NCBI GenBank assembly: GCA_003117195.1
Contig: BDSI01000189.1
Location: forward strand, 62,001-126,000
Origin: Eudorina sp. 2006-703-Eu-15
Lineage: Eukaryota > Chlorophyta > Chlorophyceae > Chlamydomonadales > Volvocaceae
DNA length: 64,000 nt
Direction: 5' to 3'
Shown: in pieces, positions 22,491 through 35,691 of the stretch
How positions within the stretch are numbered: position 1 is the first letter of the stretch
Layout of the letters: each line of letters opens with the position of its first letter
Translations under genes and position numbers: made by a program
The notes under the pieces: generated by a model
What the model was told of the DNA's origin: nothing
The model's input: only the letters and a program-made list of their open reading frames with translations
Database searches by the model: none

Positions 22491-25445
22491 TGTGCAATCT
22501 ACTTATCGACGTTTAGCTGTGGCCGCCTGGCGCTAAATCTCTTGTGTTGTAGTCGTTGGAGAAAATTGGCGAGTGGACGAAAGCCTCGAAATCAATTGTC
22601 TAGATGTCGATGTGTCACGACTGGCTTGATCAAGCCAATTGTGAGTTATGCCAAACAAAAGGATCGCAGACAAAATAGCTGACGTCGGCAGACTCTGCCG
22701 TACGGCAGCTTTTTGCCTGAGCTCAGTGAGAATGTAACGCCAGCTCGGCCCGTTAGAGGAACCGGTCATGAAGTGCGGCACCGAAATCACCGATTGGTGT
22801 GCCTGATTGCAGCTGATCATGATTTCGCCAACGGAACAGGCGGAAACGATCGCATTGCACGTTTCCATTTCTTTGAAATGTGCATCTTACAATTGCATAC
22901 CAAACACGCGTATCTGATTCCACGCCTTCGTCACGGAGTCGGCATGCGTTAACACGCAGCTGTAGCTCTAGCGCGGCGCAACGCAAACACAACCACCTAC
23001 GCGCGATTCGGCCTGCAGTGAGATTGCGATCTGCGTTGAAGCTTATCAGGAAAACTAAAATCTGCTAGCAACCCTGCAATTAGCGCAGGTGCGGTACCGT
23101 TTGTTGCCGTCAGCCTCGCGATGCGTCACTAGCGTCTTGAGCGATGCAACTCATGCCGGAAAGCAAACGTCCCATATGCGGCCGCAGGCTCAACCCAGCG
23201 GCGCATGGAGCCGCTACCGCGGTTTGAATCTGCTTCCAAATGCACGCGACACCGTGGACTCCTAAGACCGCATACATTCGTTATCCAGGTGCACCAGAGT
23301 GCACTCCGCCCTGCTCCGCCGTCGTCAGCAAACCTTTCTCATTGCGTTTTCCGGGGTGGACTAGCCCCAACCCTGGGCGGCGCATCCCGATCAATGGAGC
23401 AGGTGCCGCCGCGACCGACGCGATGCGGGTGCGAGATCTTTCCACAGATGCCGTACGGTGTGGTGGCGACGCCGCCTGGGCTCCAACATGCCTCTCGGTG
23501 GGGCCCGGATGTCCGCACACGACGACATGACCAGCGACTCCTCACCCTCGAGGACCGGCCCCCCAGTGCGACCACCCAATCACCCGATCGCCCCGGGTCG
23601 ACCAACTTCGTCTCCGGCGTCCAGCCGGCCGCCCCATACATCCCACATCGTTACCTGCGGCGCGTTTGTGTTGCGCCGCAGGTTAAGCTGCAGGCTGCGG
23701 CTGATGAGGAGTTGGGCTTTCACGGGTGTTTCAGTAATAACCGTAACAACGTATCTGAATTAATGAATGAACGTTACAGCGGACCCCAAAGGGACCAACG
23801 TTGATCAACGTAAATGCAACATCACATCACGCGGCCCAACGGAGGGAATCGACTAGGGGAGAGGACCTCCTCCTCCTCCTGCTCCACCACCACCACCCCC
23901 TGACCCCGCCAGTGGAGACCCCGCCAGTGGCGCCGCAAGTCGCACTGCGGGGCCCGGACCTCACGGACTTCTCTCTGGCCCGCACCGGGTCGACCCGTGG
24001 GTCGCAGACGGCCACGCGGTTTCCTTTCCGGAAACCGCCGCTACGGAGAGGAAAGAACGCAACCCGTTTTCAACGGCCAGCCGTGAGGGGGGCGATCCGG
24101 CCGACATCCCATATACATGTGCATGTACATGTGCATGTGCACCTTGATCCGAGCCGGGCCAAGTCCCACGGAGATCTCTCCACCCACCGCAGCCTACTTA
24201 CTCCCACCTCCGTGCGGGGGTGGGAGTCACCCCAACCCCCTCCCTCTCTCGTCTGCGCAATGATAAGCTTCGTGCCGTACAGAACCGCGCACGTGCACCG
24301 CAACCCTTTCGCTGACCCGCCGGCCCACACCCCTACCACGTGGGAGATGGGAGATGGGACACAAACACAGCCTTGAAGGCCGCGGCATACAACGAACGCA
24401 ACCCGGCACGGCCGCCCCACATATCGCCCCCCCCATGACGTGTGTGCGCTCTCATAGCGGTGTTGACATGCGTCATTGCTGTCGACCCTGTCAAACAGCA
24501 GGATGTACATCACATCAAACCAATGACAGCCGCAAAACAGCCGTGGCAGGGGCGCCACACTCGCTCGCTCGCCCCCCCATCATCCTCCCGCCCAGACAGG
24601 ACACGTGTTGTCGCCCCAACGTGAACGCTCTCGAGTCGCCATCAATGAAAAGGTATTGTCATCATTAAGGATGCTACAGCGGACCCCGCGGTACGCGGTA
24701 AGGTATGATTGAAGATTTGTAGTTAGTACCCCAACCGAAGCGGTCAGAGACAACGGATGGAGGAGCAGGTGGGGGAGAAGCCGGGCGGCCTCCGAAAAGA
24801 GGATGAAAACAGTGGCGGTTGGCCATGACGGGCGGTCGGCCGCACCCCGCCGGTGTCCGCGACGACGCCACCCTCACCAGCGGCAGCCGCAACCCCCACT
24901 GCTGAGACGGTCCGTGCCAGTGCTGCTACTGCTTCTGCTACTGCTATTGCTACTACCGCTGCCGCTGCCGCTGCCGCTGCAACTGCCGCTGTCGCTGCAA
25001 TGCCCCCTGGACGGCATCTCCGGCTGAATGGTAAGGGTCGCATTGTCCGCACCGCGCCCGGGGTTCGCCGCACCTCCGCCGTCCCTTCCACGGTGGCAGC
25101 GCATTCGGATGACCCGGATGACCCGGCGGTGTGTTGAGAAACAAAACCCCACCGAACCCCGGATGACCCGGAACCGGACCCGGATGACCCGCTGTGTGTG
25201 TGTGTGCAATGCCGTCGGCGCGATCTGCGGCAACACCACGCGCTCTCAGCAGCTGCCCACCTCCCCCCTTTCATCCCCGGACCTCGAACCCCAAAGCTCC
25301 CTCCCCGGAAGCGCCGCCGCGGCCTGATGGCCACCTCATGCTGGCCTGCTGGCCACCTCATGCTGGCCTGCTGGCCACCTCATGCTGGCCTGCTGGCCAC
25401 CTCATGCTGGCCTGCTGGCCACCTCATGCTGGCCTGCTGGCCACC
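22491..25445. other. Intergenic: upstream of phosphorylmutase gene, downstream of methyltransferase gene
   Basis: Both genes lie on the minus strand. No exon with recognisable protein features is visible. A TTACA at 23774-23778 is a TGTAA on the minus strand, a possible though distant poly(A) signal for the methyltransferase gene. The frame 23205-23804 (+) has no recognisable features. The region also carries CATGTACATGTG alternations near 24115 and CTG/CCG triplet runs near 24930-25000. Confidence 0.5.
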
Positions 25446-25460
25446 TCATGCTGGCCTGAT
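25329..25460. repeat. 22-bp tandem repeat, six copies, overlapping a stop codon
   Basis: Units starting GGCCACCTCATGCTGGCCTG at 25329, 25351, 25373, 25395, 25417 and 25439. The methyltransferase stop codon (25448-25446, minus strand) lies inside the unit nearest the gene. Confidence 0.95.
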
Positions 25461-28400
25461 GCCCATGACGCAGCGGTGGCGGTGGTCCGTCTCCACCGTC
25501 ACCACCTCCCGGAACCCGGCGGCGCGCATGGCGGCCTAGCGGGGGGGGGCCGAGGGAGAGGGCGCAGGGGAGGGCGGAGGGCGGGGGGGGGAGTCAGGGC
25601 GGGCGGATGATGGGGAGGGGGGGGATCAGGGGTATCGGAAATTGGCGGGCGGGGGGTGCATCTTCGGGTCGGGTGGACGGCCGATGGGGCAGCTCCAGGA
25701 ACGGGCCCCCCATCCCGCCCCCCACAGAACGTTCTTCCAGGACATCAAAAACACAACAAACAACGTCCGGCGGGCAAGCGGAGCTCCGAAACGGTTGCAC
25801 ATTGTAGGGCCCAGTACCCCGAGCACCGGGAAGCTGCCGGTGTTGGCGTGTCGTCCGGAATCACAAGTCAGCCAGGGACCACCCCGCTCTCGGAGTGCAG
25901 GTAGCGACCCACCCACCCACCCACCCACCCACCCACCCACCCACCCACCCACCCACCCACCCACCCACCCACCCACCCACCCACCCACCCACCCACCATC
26001 CCACCATCCCGCCCACCCTTGTCCCACACGTCAGCATGGGTGGGGTTCCCGGAGCTCACTCCGCCTCCCCGGCCAACCCCTCAGGCCCCTGGCAGCATCC
26101 CCTCCCCCCTCCCCTGCCGTCACCAGCGACCGCCTACCCCCTCCCCCCCTGCCGTACCTCCAGGTCGTAGCTGTAGTACTGGTCGGACCACGGCTCGGTG
26201 GACTTCATGAGGGTGAAGAGGGCGGGGGGCAGGTTCTGGATGGTGGCCGACCTGCGCGAGGGGAGGGGGAGGGGCGAGTGGGGGAGGGCGAGTGGGGAGG
26301 GGCGAGTGGGGGAGGGACGGGTGGGGAGGGGCGAGTGGGGTGGGGAGGGGGGGGTGGGGAGGGGCGAGTGGTGAAAGGGGGGCGGAAGGGTGTTGGGAGC
26401 AGTGTCGGGGGTTCCATTGAGACCTCGTTCGAGGGGGATCGTTGCGCGCTGACAACACGCACAAGAAAGACAGACCCGCGACAAATCCCAAACCCCAAGT
26501 CCAGATGATGGTGGGAATCGACAACTTCTGAGAGAACTTGGACTGTTGTGGACACCGCCCCGACAACTCCCAACCCCGCCCACTTTCCCCTCACGAAGGA
26601 AGCACAAGCACACGGCGTGATGAACTGTAACGTGCGATAGCTGTACTGCGACGGCCTGGAACGGTGCCGTACTGCCGTACCTAGGGTTGTTGTCAATAAA
26701 GGCCAGCACGCCACCCGGCCGCAGCACCCGAGCGGACTCCGAAATGAAGGAGTCTATGACAGCCTGCGGTGGGGTGTGTGTGTGTGTGGGGGGGGGGGGG
26801 TTGTGGGGGTGTGTAGGGTTGGAGGGGTACGGGGCAGGGTCGGGAGAAGCATCGGTACGGCGAGTGATACGGCACAATGCGAATCGGGGAACACGACGTC
26901 CCGCTGTTGGTTACCGAGGTAATGCCCAACAGTGGTTGGGGTAGTGGGTCGGAGGCAAAAGATTGTGTTACGGTGTGCCAACAATCCGCCTTGCGTGCGG
27001 ATTGGTGGGTTGGTTGGTTGTTACCTGTTGTACAGGCCTTACGGCTATAAACCTGTGTTCCCCCGCAACGGTCATCCGTCAAAGGGCGCACAAAAGACCA
27101 AAAGGACAAAGGGTAGCGGAATCTCTCATCTCTGCAGCTTTCCCTTCCGCAACTTCTGCACCTGATATAAGGAGTGACCAAGCTTGCACGAAGTCAAACC
27201 AGAGCGCGGTTCCGCGCATATCTGTGTCAGCGGGAAGATCTACCGCGCGACGCAGTGGTTCGTAAACCGGACATTCAATCAGCACATGCAGCTCATCCTC
27301 CACCGCCCCACTATTGCAAACCCGGCCCAAAGTCCGTGTATTGCGCGGAGTCCTGGCCCTTGCGCGAGCCGCGAAACCTCCAGGTCCCAGCGGCCAAGCC
27401 GAAATCGCATCAGCGCCGTGTGGTGTTTCCTCGGCATCCTAGACGTCATATGGTCAAGCTTTCGCTTGTGATCGATCGGTGTGTACGCAAGGCCCATCCA
27501 GTTCAGGTACCGACATGCTGTCACGCCCGGCCCCTGCACTCCAGCCCTATCGGTGTACTCAGGGAAGCCCTTGGGGTCCTGATCCAGGCAATCAGCAGAA
27601 CAATCGTAGAGCAGTCTGCGCCGAAATCCTAAGAGCAAATCTCCAAAAGGGAAATATCTAGCGCAACAACGGCCTTGGCCTTGGCCTCCGCACTGAGCAC
27701 CTCCTCCACATGCGCCTTATAGTCGAACCCCAGGGTTTCGAAAATCCGAAGTATGGGATTGGGAGGATGTCCGTATAACAATGCCCGTCCTGGGTTTTAT
27801 AGTAGTTAAAAGGTGGATCCGAGGTTTGTATAACTGCATGTCCGCAAACCCATACACAGACCGCGACACGCACCCACCCAACCATCCAACCGCCCACCCG
27901 CCCACTCACCCGACCGCACCCGCCCCCCCACCCCCGCCCCCCCGCACCCGCTCACCCCACGGCCCCCGCCCCCCCGCACTCGCTCACCGAGGGGCACTCG
28001 TGGATGACGAAGTTGAAGTTGACCATGTCCAGTGAGCCGTCCGCGAAGGGGCTCTGCTCCGCCAGGCCGCGGAGGTACGTGATGGGGGCCGCGGGCTGGG
28101 AGGAACGGGGCGGCGGCGGCGGCAGCGGCGGCGGCGGCGGCGGTAAAGTGGAAAGGGGTGTGGCGGGTCACACGGACAGGACGATTGGGCGGAAGAGGAG
28201 GGACATGTTGCGCAGCGGAGGTTGGCGCAAGGAGCAGGGGTGACAACAGCTCGGTCTGCGGAGTGGCCGTGTCGGACCCGGACCTGGAGGACGGGAGAGG
28301 GCTTCCTTCCACAGCGGACACGGGGGAAGGACGGGCGGGGGGGGGGGCGCCGGAAACGCCCTGTCGCGGACGGGTCCTCCCCCTCGCTGCCGGTCCAGAT

Positions 28401-31400
28401 GTAGCGAGGGCAAGCGGGTGCCCTGACCAGCAGTCCACCACACCAACGGCGCCTCACCCCTCACTGACTGGAGCCGTCGGTGTGCTGTATCCCCACGGCT
28501 ACCGCAATATCCACGGCTACACACTGGGCGTTCCTCGCCCGCCCGAGGTCTCTCGACCCAAGCCCCCCTGCTAGCCACCTCCCCGCTCTTACCAGACACA
28601 ACCACACCGCAACGAACCCGCCCGCGCGCGCACCTTCTGCGACGGCGCCGCGGCGCGGCGGCGCCGCTCGTACTCCGCCACCGCCAGGAAGTACGGCGAC
28701 AGGTCCAGTCCCGTGACGGCGGCGGCCGCCGGGAACTGCTCCGCCAGCCACTGGGTGGACATCCCCGTGGAGCAGCCCATGTCCACGATGGTGGAGGGGG
28801 AGGGCAGGCCGTGCTGGGCGTGGTACGACTGTGTACGGCCGCCGGGAGGGGAGGGGGGGACAAAGGGACGGTCCACGGTTGTTTGGAACAGAGGGAGTGA
28901 GTGGACGCAGGAGGGGCGCCTCAGGTGGGACCGAGGACTGAGAGGTGGCCTTCGCGGGCCTCGGCGGCTGGCTGCTGTGAGCTGTGAGAGGCGGAGGGCA
29001 GTCTTCCGCCGGGGGGGGGGCTGTGGGCCGCAACCAGCCCTGACGAGCAGCTCTACCCGCCAGACCGCACCAGAGCCACCCAGCCGGTGGCCTCCGTCGC
29101 CACCCGCCCATCCCCGGGTGCCGCATGTACCGTACGAGCCGTACGAGCCGTACGAGCATGTGCGCTGTATTCCGTTCCCTCCCCTCCCCTTCTCCTCCGT
29201 GCACAATGCACCAAAACACGCGCGTGGCTCCCTTTCCGCCGCCCACATGCGCACACCGGCTGTCACACCCGCCGTACACACCCGTCCTCGGGTGGGCCAC
29301 CCTGGAGTCCGACACACAGCGCACAAGAACGGCGGCAGTGAGTGCCGCTCCCCCCCAACCCCCGGCAACCTCCATCCATCCGCAGTAAGACCTCGACGTC
29401 GTCCCCCCGAGTGCGTGTGTGCGTGTGTGCGCGTGTGCGTGTGTGCGTGTGTGCGTGTGCGTGTGTGCGTGTGTGCGTGCGTGTGTGCGTGCGTGCGTGT
29501 GTGCGTGCGTGTGTGCGTGCGTGTGTGCGTGCGTGTGTGCGTGCGTGCGTGTGTTTAGGAAAGAAGCCCGCCCGACCCGAACCAAGGACCAATATACTTT
29601 CCAGATTAACCTGCGTATCGGAAAACATGAAAACAGCAACAAGGCAGCCGCGCCACCACCGACAAGAGTTGCAGAACAAAACAAGACCCGGCAGGAAATG
29701 GGCAACCCAGCAGTACCCGAACCGAATTGATATTAATGATACCGACCTATTGAAAAGTGAAGACGTAGACGCCGGCGACCACGAAGCAGCCAGATGGGGA
29801 TAACAAGGGACACGGGAAAGGAAGCAGACGGTCAGCGAAGAGAGCCAGCGTTGCGGACATAAGTACATGATGCAAACATCAAAACAAACCTATGGTGGTG
29901 CCGCGGCGCAAACAGGGTGTGGACGCGGGACGGTGCAGATTTATGCGGACGGGCCGTAGGACAGCTGTACGGCAGGCGTCGTACAACGGGTGTGTTGAGA
30001 TGGGATGGATGGGGGCCGGGCAGCGGGCCAAGGTGAGCTGGCTCCCCACCAACCCGGCCGAGGACAGGATGCCACCACGCGAGAGGGGCATCGGTCCGGG
30101 GCTATGCATGGTTACAGGTGGCACGAGGTCGCGACGGACAGGAGAAAGAGTCCGACACAGCGGGGGGCATAGATGAGGGACAGGTGCCGCGGGTGGGGGG
30201 GGTGGGGGGTGGGGGGGGGTGCGGGGGGTTGGTGTGTGTGTGTGTGTGTGGTACAGACGGGGGACGTGACGACGACGGCCCTGTGCGGACATCGGGAGGA
30301 TGAAGGGTACGAGGGCGGCGGCGGTCGACGAGACGTGGGCCTGACAGGGAAGGGGGGAAGAGGCGGAGCGTGTTGTCGGAGCCAGCGGGACGAGCACGTG
30401 ACAGGGCACGCAGTGGGGGACAGGCGGGGCACGTGGCAGTGGAAGGGGGTGGAGGGCAGGAAGTTGGGGACGGGAGGGAGGCGCTGGAGAGGAGGACGGA
30501 CGGGAGGGTGGAGGGGGTGGCGGGGGGGAGAGGGGGATTGGAGGTGGCTGGGGGAGGGGGCGATTGGAGGTGGCAGGGGGGAGGGGGGGATTGGAGGTGG
30601 CGGGGGGAGGGGGGGATTGGAGGGGCGGGGGGAGGGGGGGATTGGAGGTGGCGGGGGGGAGAGGGGGATTGGAGGTGGCGGGGAGCGCCGGGTGGCCGCT
30701 GGGCTAATCGGCGGTCTGAGAGGTCGCGTGGACGTAGACGAGGCAGCCATCCGTAGACGCCGATAGAACAGCAGGAGCGGCGCCGCAGGATGCGACGGAC
30801 GAAGCCCGGCATCAGGTCGGCGGTCGGGGCAGGCTCCACATCGCGGATCTCGTGTGTGCGTGTGTGCGTGTGTGCGTGTGTGCGCGTTTGGGTTCGGGGG
30901 GCCTCGTGGCCTCATTGCCCGACGGATGCCAGCATGCCATATGCACGTGGGGTCCACGTGGGTCGGCAAGAGGCACAGCGCTGCACCACCGCTGCCGCCG
31001 CTGCTGCCGCTGCGTCGTTGCCCAAAGGAGGGGGGCCCTGAGGAGCTCACCTTGAGCGCGTCGGTGACGCCGCCCCGCAGCCTCTCAAAGCACTGCGCCG
31101 GCGTCCACTCCTTCTTGTCCTGCGAGAAGATGGGAGGGGGCGGCGCCGAATGACTTCTCAACGTCGGGCGGGCTGGTGTTCTTGCGGTGTAACGCAGCGG
31201 CGCTCCAGGTCGGCAGTCCGTCCAGACACGCCTTATGAGAAGCACCATTTGCCCCCTGACGCCATATCCAGAGAGTGTGTCCCCCCTGGAGCACACACGC
31301 AGGCACAATTCGGGTTTCGGGTTCCGGGTATGCCGGGTGCCATTTACTTCCGTCGCCTACATCGCCTGGTATGCTGGACTTCGCTTCTCGCGGCTCAGTT

Positions 31401-34400
31401 CTCTTTTACACACACGGGGGCGGGTTCCTCGCTGTCCGCACCCGACACGTCATGTGGGCAGCACTCACGGTCAGTTGAGGCGCCCGCTCCCCGCCCCCGC
31501 CCTTGCGTCCTTCCCTATCACTCGGCAGGCAGGCAGGCAGGCAGGCAGGTGGTAGCGCACCCCCCGCTATGGGCGCTCCCCGCCCAGCACGTGCATTACA
31601 CCCCCGGTTCCCTATGCCGTACACCCTTCCCCAAGGACTGCCCTTACCCCGGCCCACCCCACCCCACCCCACCCCACCCCACCCACAGGGCGCCACCACG
31701 CCCATCCCTCGGCTCGCCGCCCCGGTCCCCGACCCCCTCTCCGACCTCAACCCCTCCAACCTTGAAGGTGCGGATGGCAATGGCGTACGTGGCGGGCTCA
31801 ACCTCGTAGGCCGCCAGCCACTCCAGGTTGCCAGCGGGGTAGGCGTGGAAGGGCTTCAGGTAGTAGTCGGGGTAGGTCAGGGCGGGGGCCTCGAACTGGG
31901 ACTTCAGCTCCTCGAGCTGACCGGGGGGAGGGGGGGGAGGGGAGGAGGGAGGCCGCGGCCAAGCGAGGCGGAGGCAGGGAACGCGGGACCGTAGCGAGTG
32001 CGAGTTCAGCTACTAAAATTAAAACGAAAGGAGTGGGGCAGCATACCAGCATTTGAGCCGTGTCGCAAACATGCAGGGAGCTGACGACACGACCGCAGGG
32101 ACAGTTCGGAGTTGGGGAGTAGGGACTGGGGGTAAGGGACAGATGGGCTTTAAAGCTGCCGTCGAGACGAGGGCAGTGGGGCACTGGGGTGTGTGATCTT
32201 GTAGTGGAAGTGGGCCGGGCATCCGCGCCCTCTGCACCCAGAACACTGGCGGGGCTGGCGGGGGTTCTTAAGGACGAAAGCGGCCACGGAGGGCCGCATC
32301 TCGCTGTTCCGTGACCCCGTCGTACGGGTACAGCTACCGTACCGCATCCATTCATCCATAGGGCCCGTGCGTGTGTGTCCATACGGCCATCTGATGTTCC
32401 ATAAGGCCCGTGTGGCCATCCCTGTCCACACAGCCGTCCTGCTCCCCCTGATTTCAACCTCGACAGCGACACCGCGAAACGTCCTACTCCCCACCCTCCT
32501 CCTCCTCCTCCTCCTCCTCCTCCTCCTCCCTGAGGCCGATGTAGGGCCGCCACTCCGCCCCGACACCCCCCGCCCCTCCGGCCATAAGGCCCCCCGCCCG
32601 TGGCTACACACACCCCGCCTGGCGCTGTGGTGGTGTACGGCAGCATGCGCGCCAATACATAATGTAGCATGCCACCCAGACGCCCCTCCCTGCCCCTTCG
32701 TGGCTCGCCGGCAGTACGTTGTGTACGGACTCCGGGCGGGCATTGCTGACACCGACACCGGCAGTACGGCAGTAGGTTACGATCGGTTGTGTGTTGTGAC
32801 CCGGGCCAGGGGCGGCACCACCCACGGCCGCGCCACCCTTCGCGCCCCCTTGCCATGGATCGATGGATGCCGCGCCGTATCCCCCCCCCGGGTCGTCCCC
32901 GCACCGCCTCCAATCCCCCTCTCGATCCGATTCCATCCCCGATCCATGTGTGGGCCTGGTGCGCCCTCCCCTCCCCCCCGTCGGGTCCTCATCCCCTCGC
33001 AGCTCGCACCTCTAGCTTCCCCTGCGGCCCTGCCATCTCTTCAACTGCTTGCCCGGGCAGGGCAGGGCCGGGCCGGGCAGCCGCTGATGCTGATGCTGAT
33101 GCTGATGCCGGGCGCCCGCCTCGTGTCCCGGGGTCAGGCTTCATGGCTGCGCGCGCAGCCGGTTATCCGACCCACGCCTCGAAACCCTAGACCCCACCAC
33201 ACGCACACGCGCCTCGCGGGGCCCGGCCCCTACACCGCCCTGCCCCGCCCCGCCTCTCCGCGCAACACCCGGCCACCCCACCCAACCCAACCCCATCCCC
33301 CCGCCCGCCTCCCCTGTCCCCTGTGTCCCCCGGCACCGCCGCACCACCGCACCTCCTTCATCCGCTGCAGCTCCTGCACGTGCGCATCCCACCGCACCCC
33401 CCGGCTCTCCGCCGAATTCTTCATGGCCTGTGTCGGGAGGGGGCGGCAGCAAGAAGGGGGGGTATAGGAAAATGGTGGACATACTCAAACTGAGCTGCTG
33501 CCAGAGCAAGAGGCGGGGGGGTCTCACGGGGTTCAGGGTCCGGATGGCCGCGGGACCCGAGGACGGCGAGTAGGTCAAGGGGGGGACCAGTCCAGGTCCA
33601 GGGGGAGCAGTCTGACGGGTCCATGGCACCGGCTCATGCCCACTGCGACCCTGTCCTACCCCCCCGCCGTCACAGCCCCTGGCCCCAGGCTTGCCCAGCT
33701 TAGCGCACAAGCCGTGGGGCGGGGGAGGGGGACGATCCATTTCATCAGGCAGCACAGCCAGCACTGCACTCGACTGAGCGGCCGCCGGGTGGGGGGGTCC
33801 GCCGCCCGGCGGCCGTTCATGGGCGAGAGGACGAGGAGTGTACGACGGAAGCCCCGCCGTACCTGCTTAGCCATGACCTTCATAGCGCCGTACAAAGGGG
33901 GCGTGTTGATGGCCCAATTGACCACCCTGGACAACATGCTGTCACCTGGATGGAGGACACGCAGGGCCATCAGGGGCCCCCGCATTATGTGGGAAGGACG
34001 TTCGGCAGCACTACAGCGAGTTACACGTCAAGCACAATACGTGATGCGTCCGTGGAAGTCGGGGGGGCAATGGACGATATGGGGGGTATGATTAGTCCGG
34101 CGTTGTGCCCTAAATGATCCCCTGTGCCAACCGGTAAAGGGAAGAGCCGAACTTAGCCGTTGGGTGAGGTGTACCCACTCAAATTCATTGTCTTCAAGGT
34201 TATGTCGCTAGGGCGTTCAGCGGCACAACAGGTGGCCATTTGCTCCGACACACACGCTCCTTACACACGCGGTCATCCCCTGTTGTCAAAGGCCTCGGAG
34301 CTCACCGCTGTGCCCGGGTTGTGCAAATGACCCGGTTCAGCTCAGAAGCATATCACATAAGAAAATACATCTCTAAAACGTCTTCGTCCCATCAAGACAC

Positions 34401-34611
34401 TCTTGATCCAATTACGTCAGACCCCACGGAGCCGTTTCATCAAGTTGCCCTCACCCGTCCAAAGCGGCTTATCCCTGACAGGGGGCGACATAGCTGCTTC
34501 CGCTCGGATGACGACTCCTCTCCGCGCCGCAGGCCGATAAACGACTCCGTTCCGTGGTTGGCACGAAGGCACGCTCATCGTCGACCTAGTCTTGATCGCC
34601 AGTTCCCGCAT
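25446..34611 (-). CDS. Plastid-targeted class I SAM-dependent methyltransferase
   Basis: Ten exons: 34611-34455, 33945-33863, 33427-33353, 31916-31761, 31119-31051, 28828-28634, 28095-27988, 26763-26681, 26251-26158 and 25535-25446 (TGA). Phases agree throughout, giving 369 residues (358 if Met12 is the start). The N-terminus RPAARRGVVIRAEAA looks like a transit peptide with its cleavage site. Conserved pieces are FEAPALTYPDYYLKPFHAYP, then SAM motif I VDMGCSTGMS (residues 195-204), the acidic residue of motif II in TGLDLSPYFLAVAEYE (D222), FNFVIHECPS, ARVLRPGGVLAFIDNNPRS and LFTLMKSTEPWSDQYYSYDLE. Plant plastid homologs share this order; the substrate is not established from sequence. Introns reach 2.2 kb and carry microsatellites and a LINE remnant. 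The last codons and the stop come from a 22-bp tandem repeat. Confidence 0.9.
25906..25995. repeat. (CCCA)n microsatellite
   Basis: About 22 uninterrupted CCCA units in the last intron of the methyltransferase gene. Confidence 0.95.
26258..26400. repeat. G-rich minisatellite in an intron
   Basis: Variant units of GGGGAGGGGCGAGTG repeat through the intron between exons 26763-26681 and 26251-26158 and begin right beside the acceptor. Confidence 0.85.
27075..27660 (-). mobile_element. Degraded LINE retrotransposon 3' fragment
   Basis: Inside the methyltransferase intron 26764-27987, the minus strand encodes, in two frames, pieces typical of the C-terminal end of algal LINE reverse transcriptases: SRMPRKHHTALMRFRLGRW (one frame, about 27450-27380), then after a frameshift CNSGAVEDELHVLIECPVYE (about 27320-27260). 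The latter is the zinc-binding VEDE.H.L.ECP motif. No reverse transcriptase catalytic region or intact frame remains, so it is an old truncated copy, lying in the same strand sense as the host gene. Confidence 0.65.
29411..29557. repeat. (GTGTGC/GTGC)n microsatellite
   Basis: Long alternating GTGTGC and GTGC tract in the 2.2-kb methyltransferase intron. Open frames over it on both strands are artefacts. Confidence 0.95.
30524..30690. repeat. ~25-bp G-rich minisatellite
   Basis: Units of the form ATTGGAGGTGGCGGGGGGAG with variable G runs, about six to eight copies, within the methyltransferase intron 28829-31050. Confidence 0.85.
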
Positions 34612-35691
34612 ATTGCTGGAATGTTTTTAATATTAATGTTGAGGATTTACTTCGAGATGTTTGATAAAATTGTACAAGGTTGATGTGTTCGTCCACAGTA
34701 ACAAGTTAAGGCTAGGGATTCAACATATAATAATTCAACTTTCAATTCATCTCAGTTAGTTAATGGAATGTGATCCAACTCCCCAAGGCGTTCGCGAGTT
34801 TGTACCTCATTCGTCGTCCTTGGCAAATAAGATCCAACTCATTTCCCCGTCGGATCTACGTAAGCCATGAAGCTTGGTGCTTCTGAATGTTTACCGCTAT
34901 TTAAGCCGGGCCAAGCCCGCGGCGTAAGACTTGTATAGCAGTGCCCACCAGTGCCCACGGGTCGCTCGCAGCCAAACGGTTAACTTATAAGCTGTTGTCC
35001 TCTGCAGTGTAGAATATTACTGGATTTGTTGTATGATGAAAAAACCAAATTACGTCCCGCACCTGGCGCCTTCGAGAATTTCATCCGTGTCATCGGCCGC
35101 GTGGACAGACATGGCGGACAGCGACAAGCTCATATCTGCAACTACCCACCTGTGAAGTGTTGGGTCCGGCAGCACTGGCTGCCACCACTCAACTCCGGGC
35201 TGACACGCTCTTGAAAGCGCAAGCTTTTTCAAATCGTTTCGATGAAGAAGGGTACGTTACCGTAGAACGAGGCGGGCCATCCCGTTGCCTCCCTACCTAG
35301 CCCGGTTAACAGCCTGCCAGCCGCCCCCGCATTACGCCGCAGGACACACTGCAAATTCGTTCGCAGTCCCATGCACGGATTTTCCCCGTACATTTCGGTG
35401 ACTTCCATGCCGGGACTTCTCATAAACCCCCTTCACTCATAAACCCCCTTCAAATTCTTTATCGCTTGCCCGTCCGTCCTGCAGTCAGACCCCACTCAGC
35501 CAATGCCCTCGCCGCGCGAAATTCACTCCGATGCAGCTCGCCTGATGTCAAACCCTCGAACGTTACCGTTGCGCTCGGTGTTCTCATGCATTACAAAACA
35601 ACGCTCGCAGGAACAAACGCTTAAATACAACTAAGGACAAAGAGCGCCAGAATACTTCACATCACTCCCACTCGTATCGCAGTCGAAATGC
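34612..35691. other. Intergenic: upstream of methyltransferase, 3' side of tubulin cofactor C
   Basis: AT-richer than its surroundings, with no exon-like frame. It should hold the methyltransferase promoter and the 3' UTR of the tubulin cofactor C gene. Confidence 0.55.
35591..35595 (-). terminator. TGTAA poly(A) signal of the tubulin cofactor C gene
   Basis: TTACA on the plus strand reads TGTAA on the minus strand, 97 nt beyond the stop at 35692. TGTAA is the usual volvocine poly(A) signal. Confidence 0.55.

Noticed and set aside
23205..23804. 199-codon open frame on the plus strand
   Set aside because: Composition is mixed and no motif or splice structure was seen; it lies between two minus-strand genes where UTR and promoter are expected.
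28713..29558. 281-codon plus-strand frame ending in Cys/Val/Arg repeats
   Set aside because: Antisense shadow of the methyltransferase exon 28828-28634 plus translation of the GTGTGC microsatellite.
30780..30860. Possible methyltransferase exon reading IRDVEPAPTADLMPGFVRRI (minus)
   Set aside because: The exons ending at 31051 and starting at 28828 already join in phase and match the family without it.
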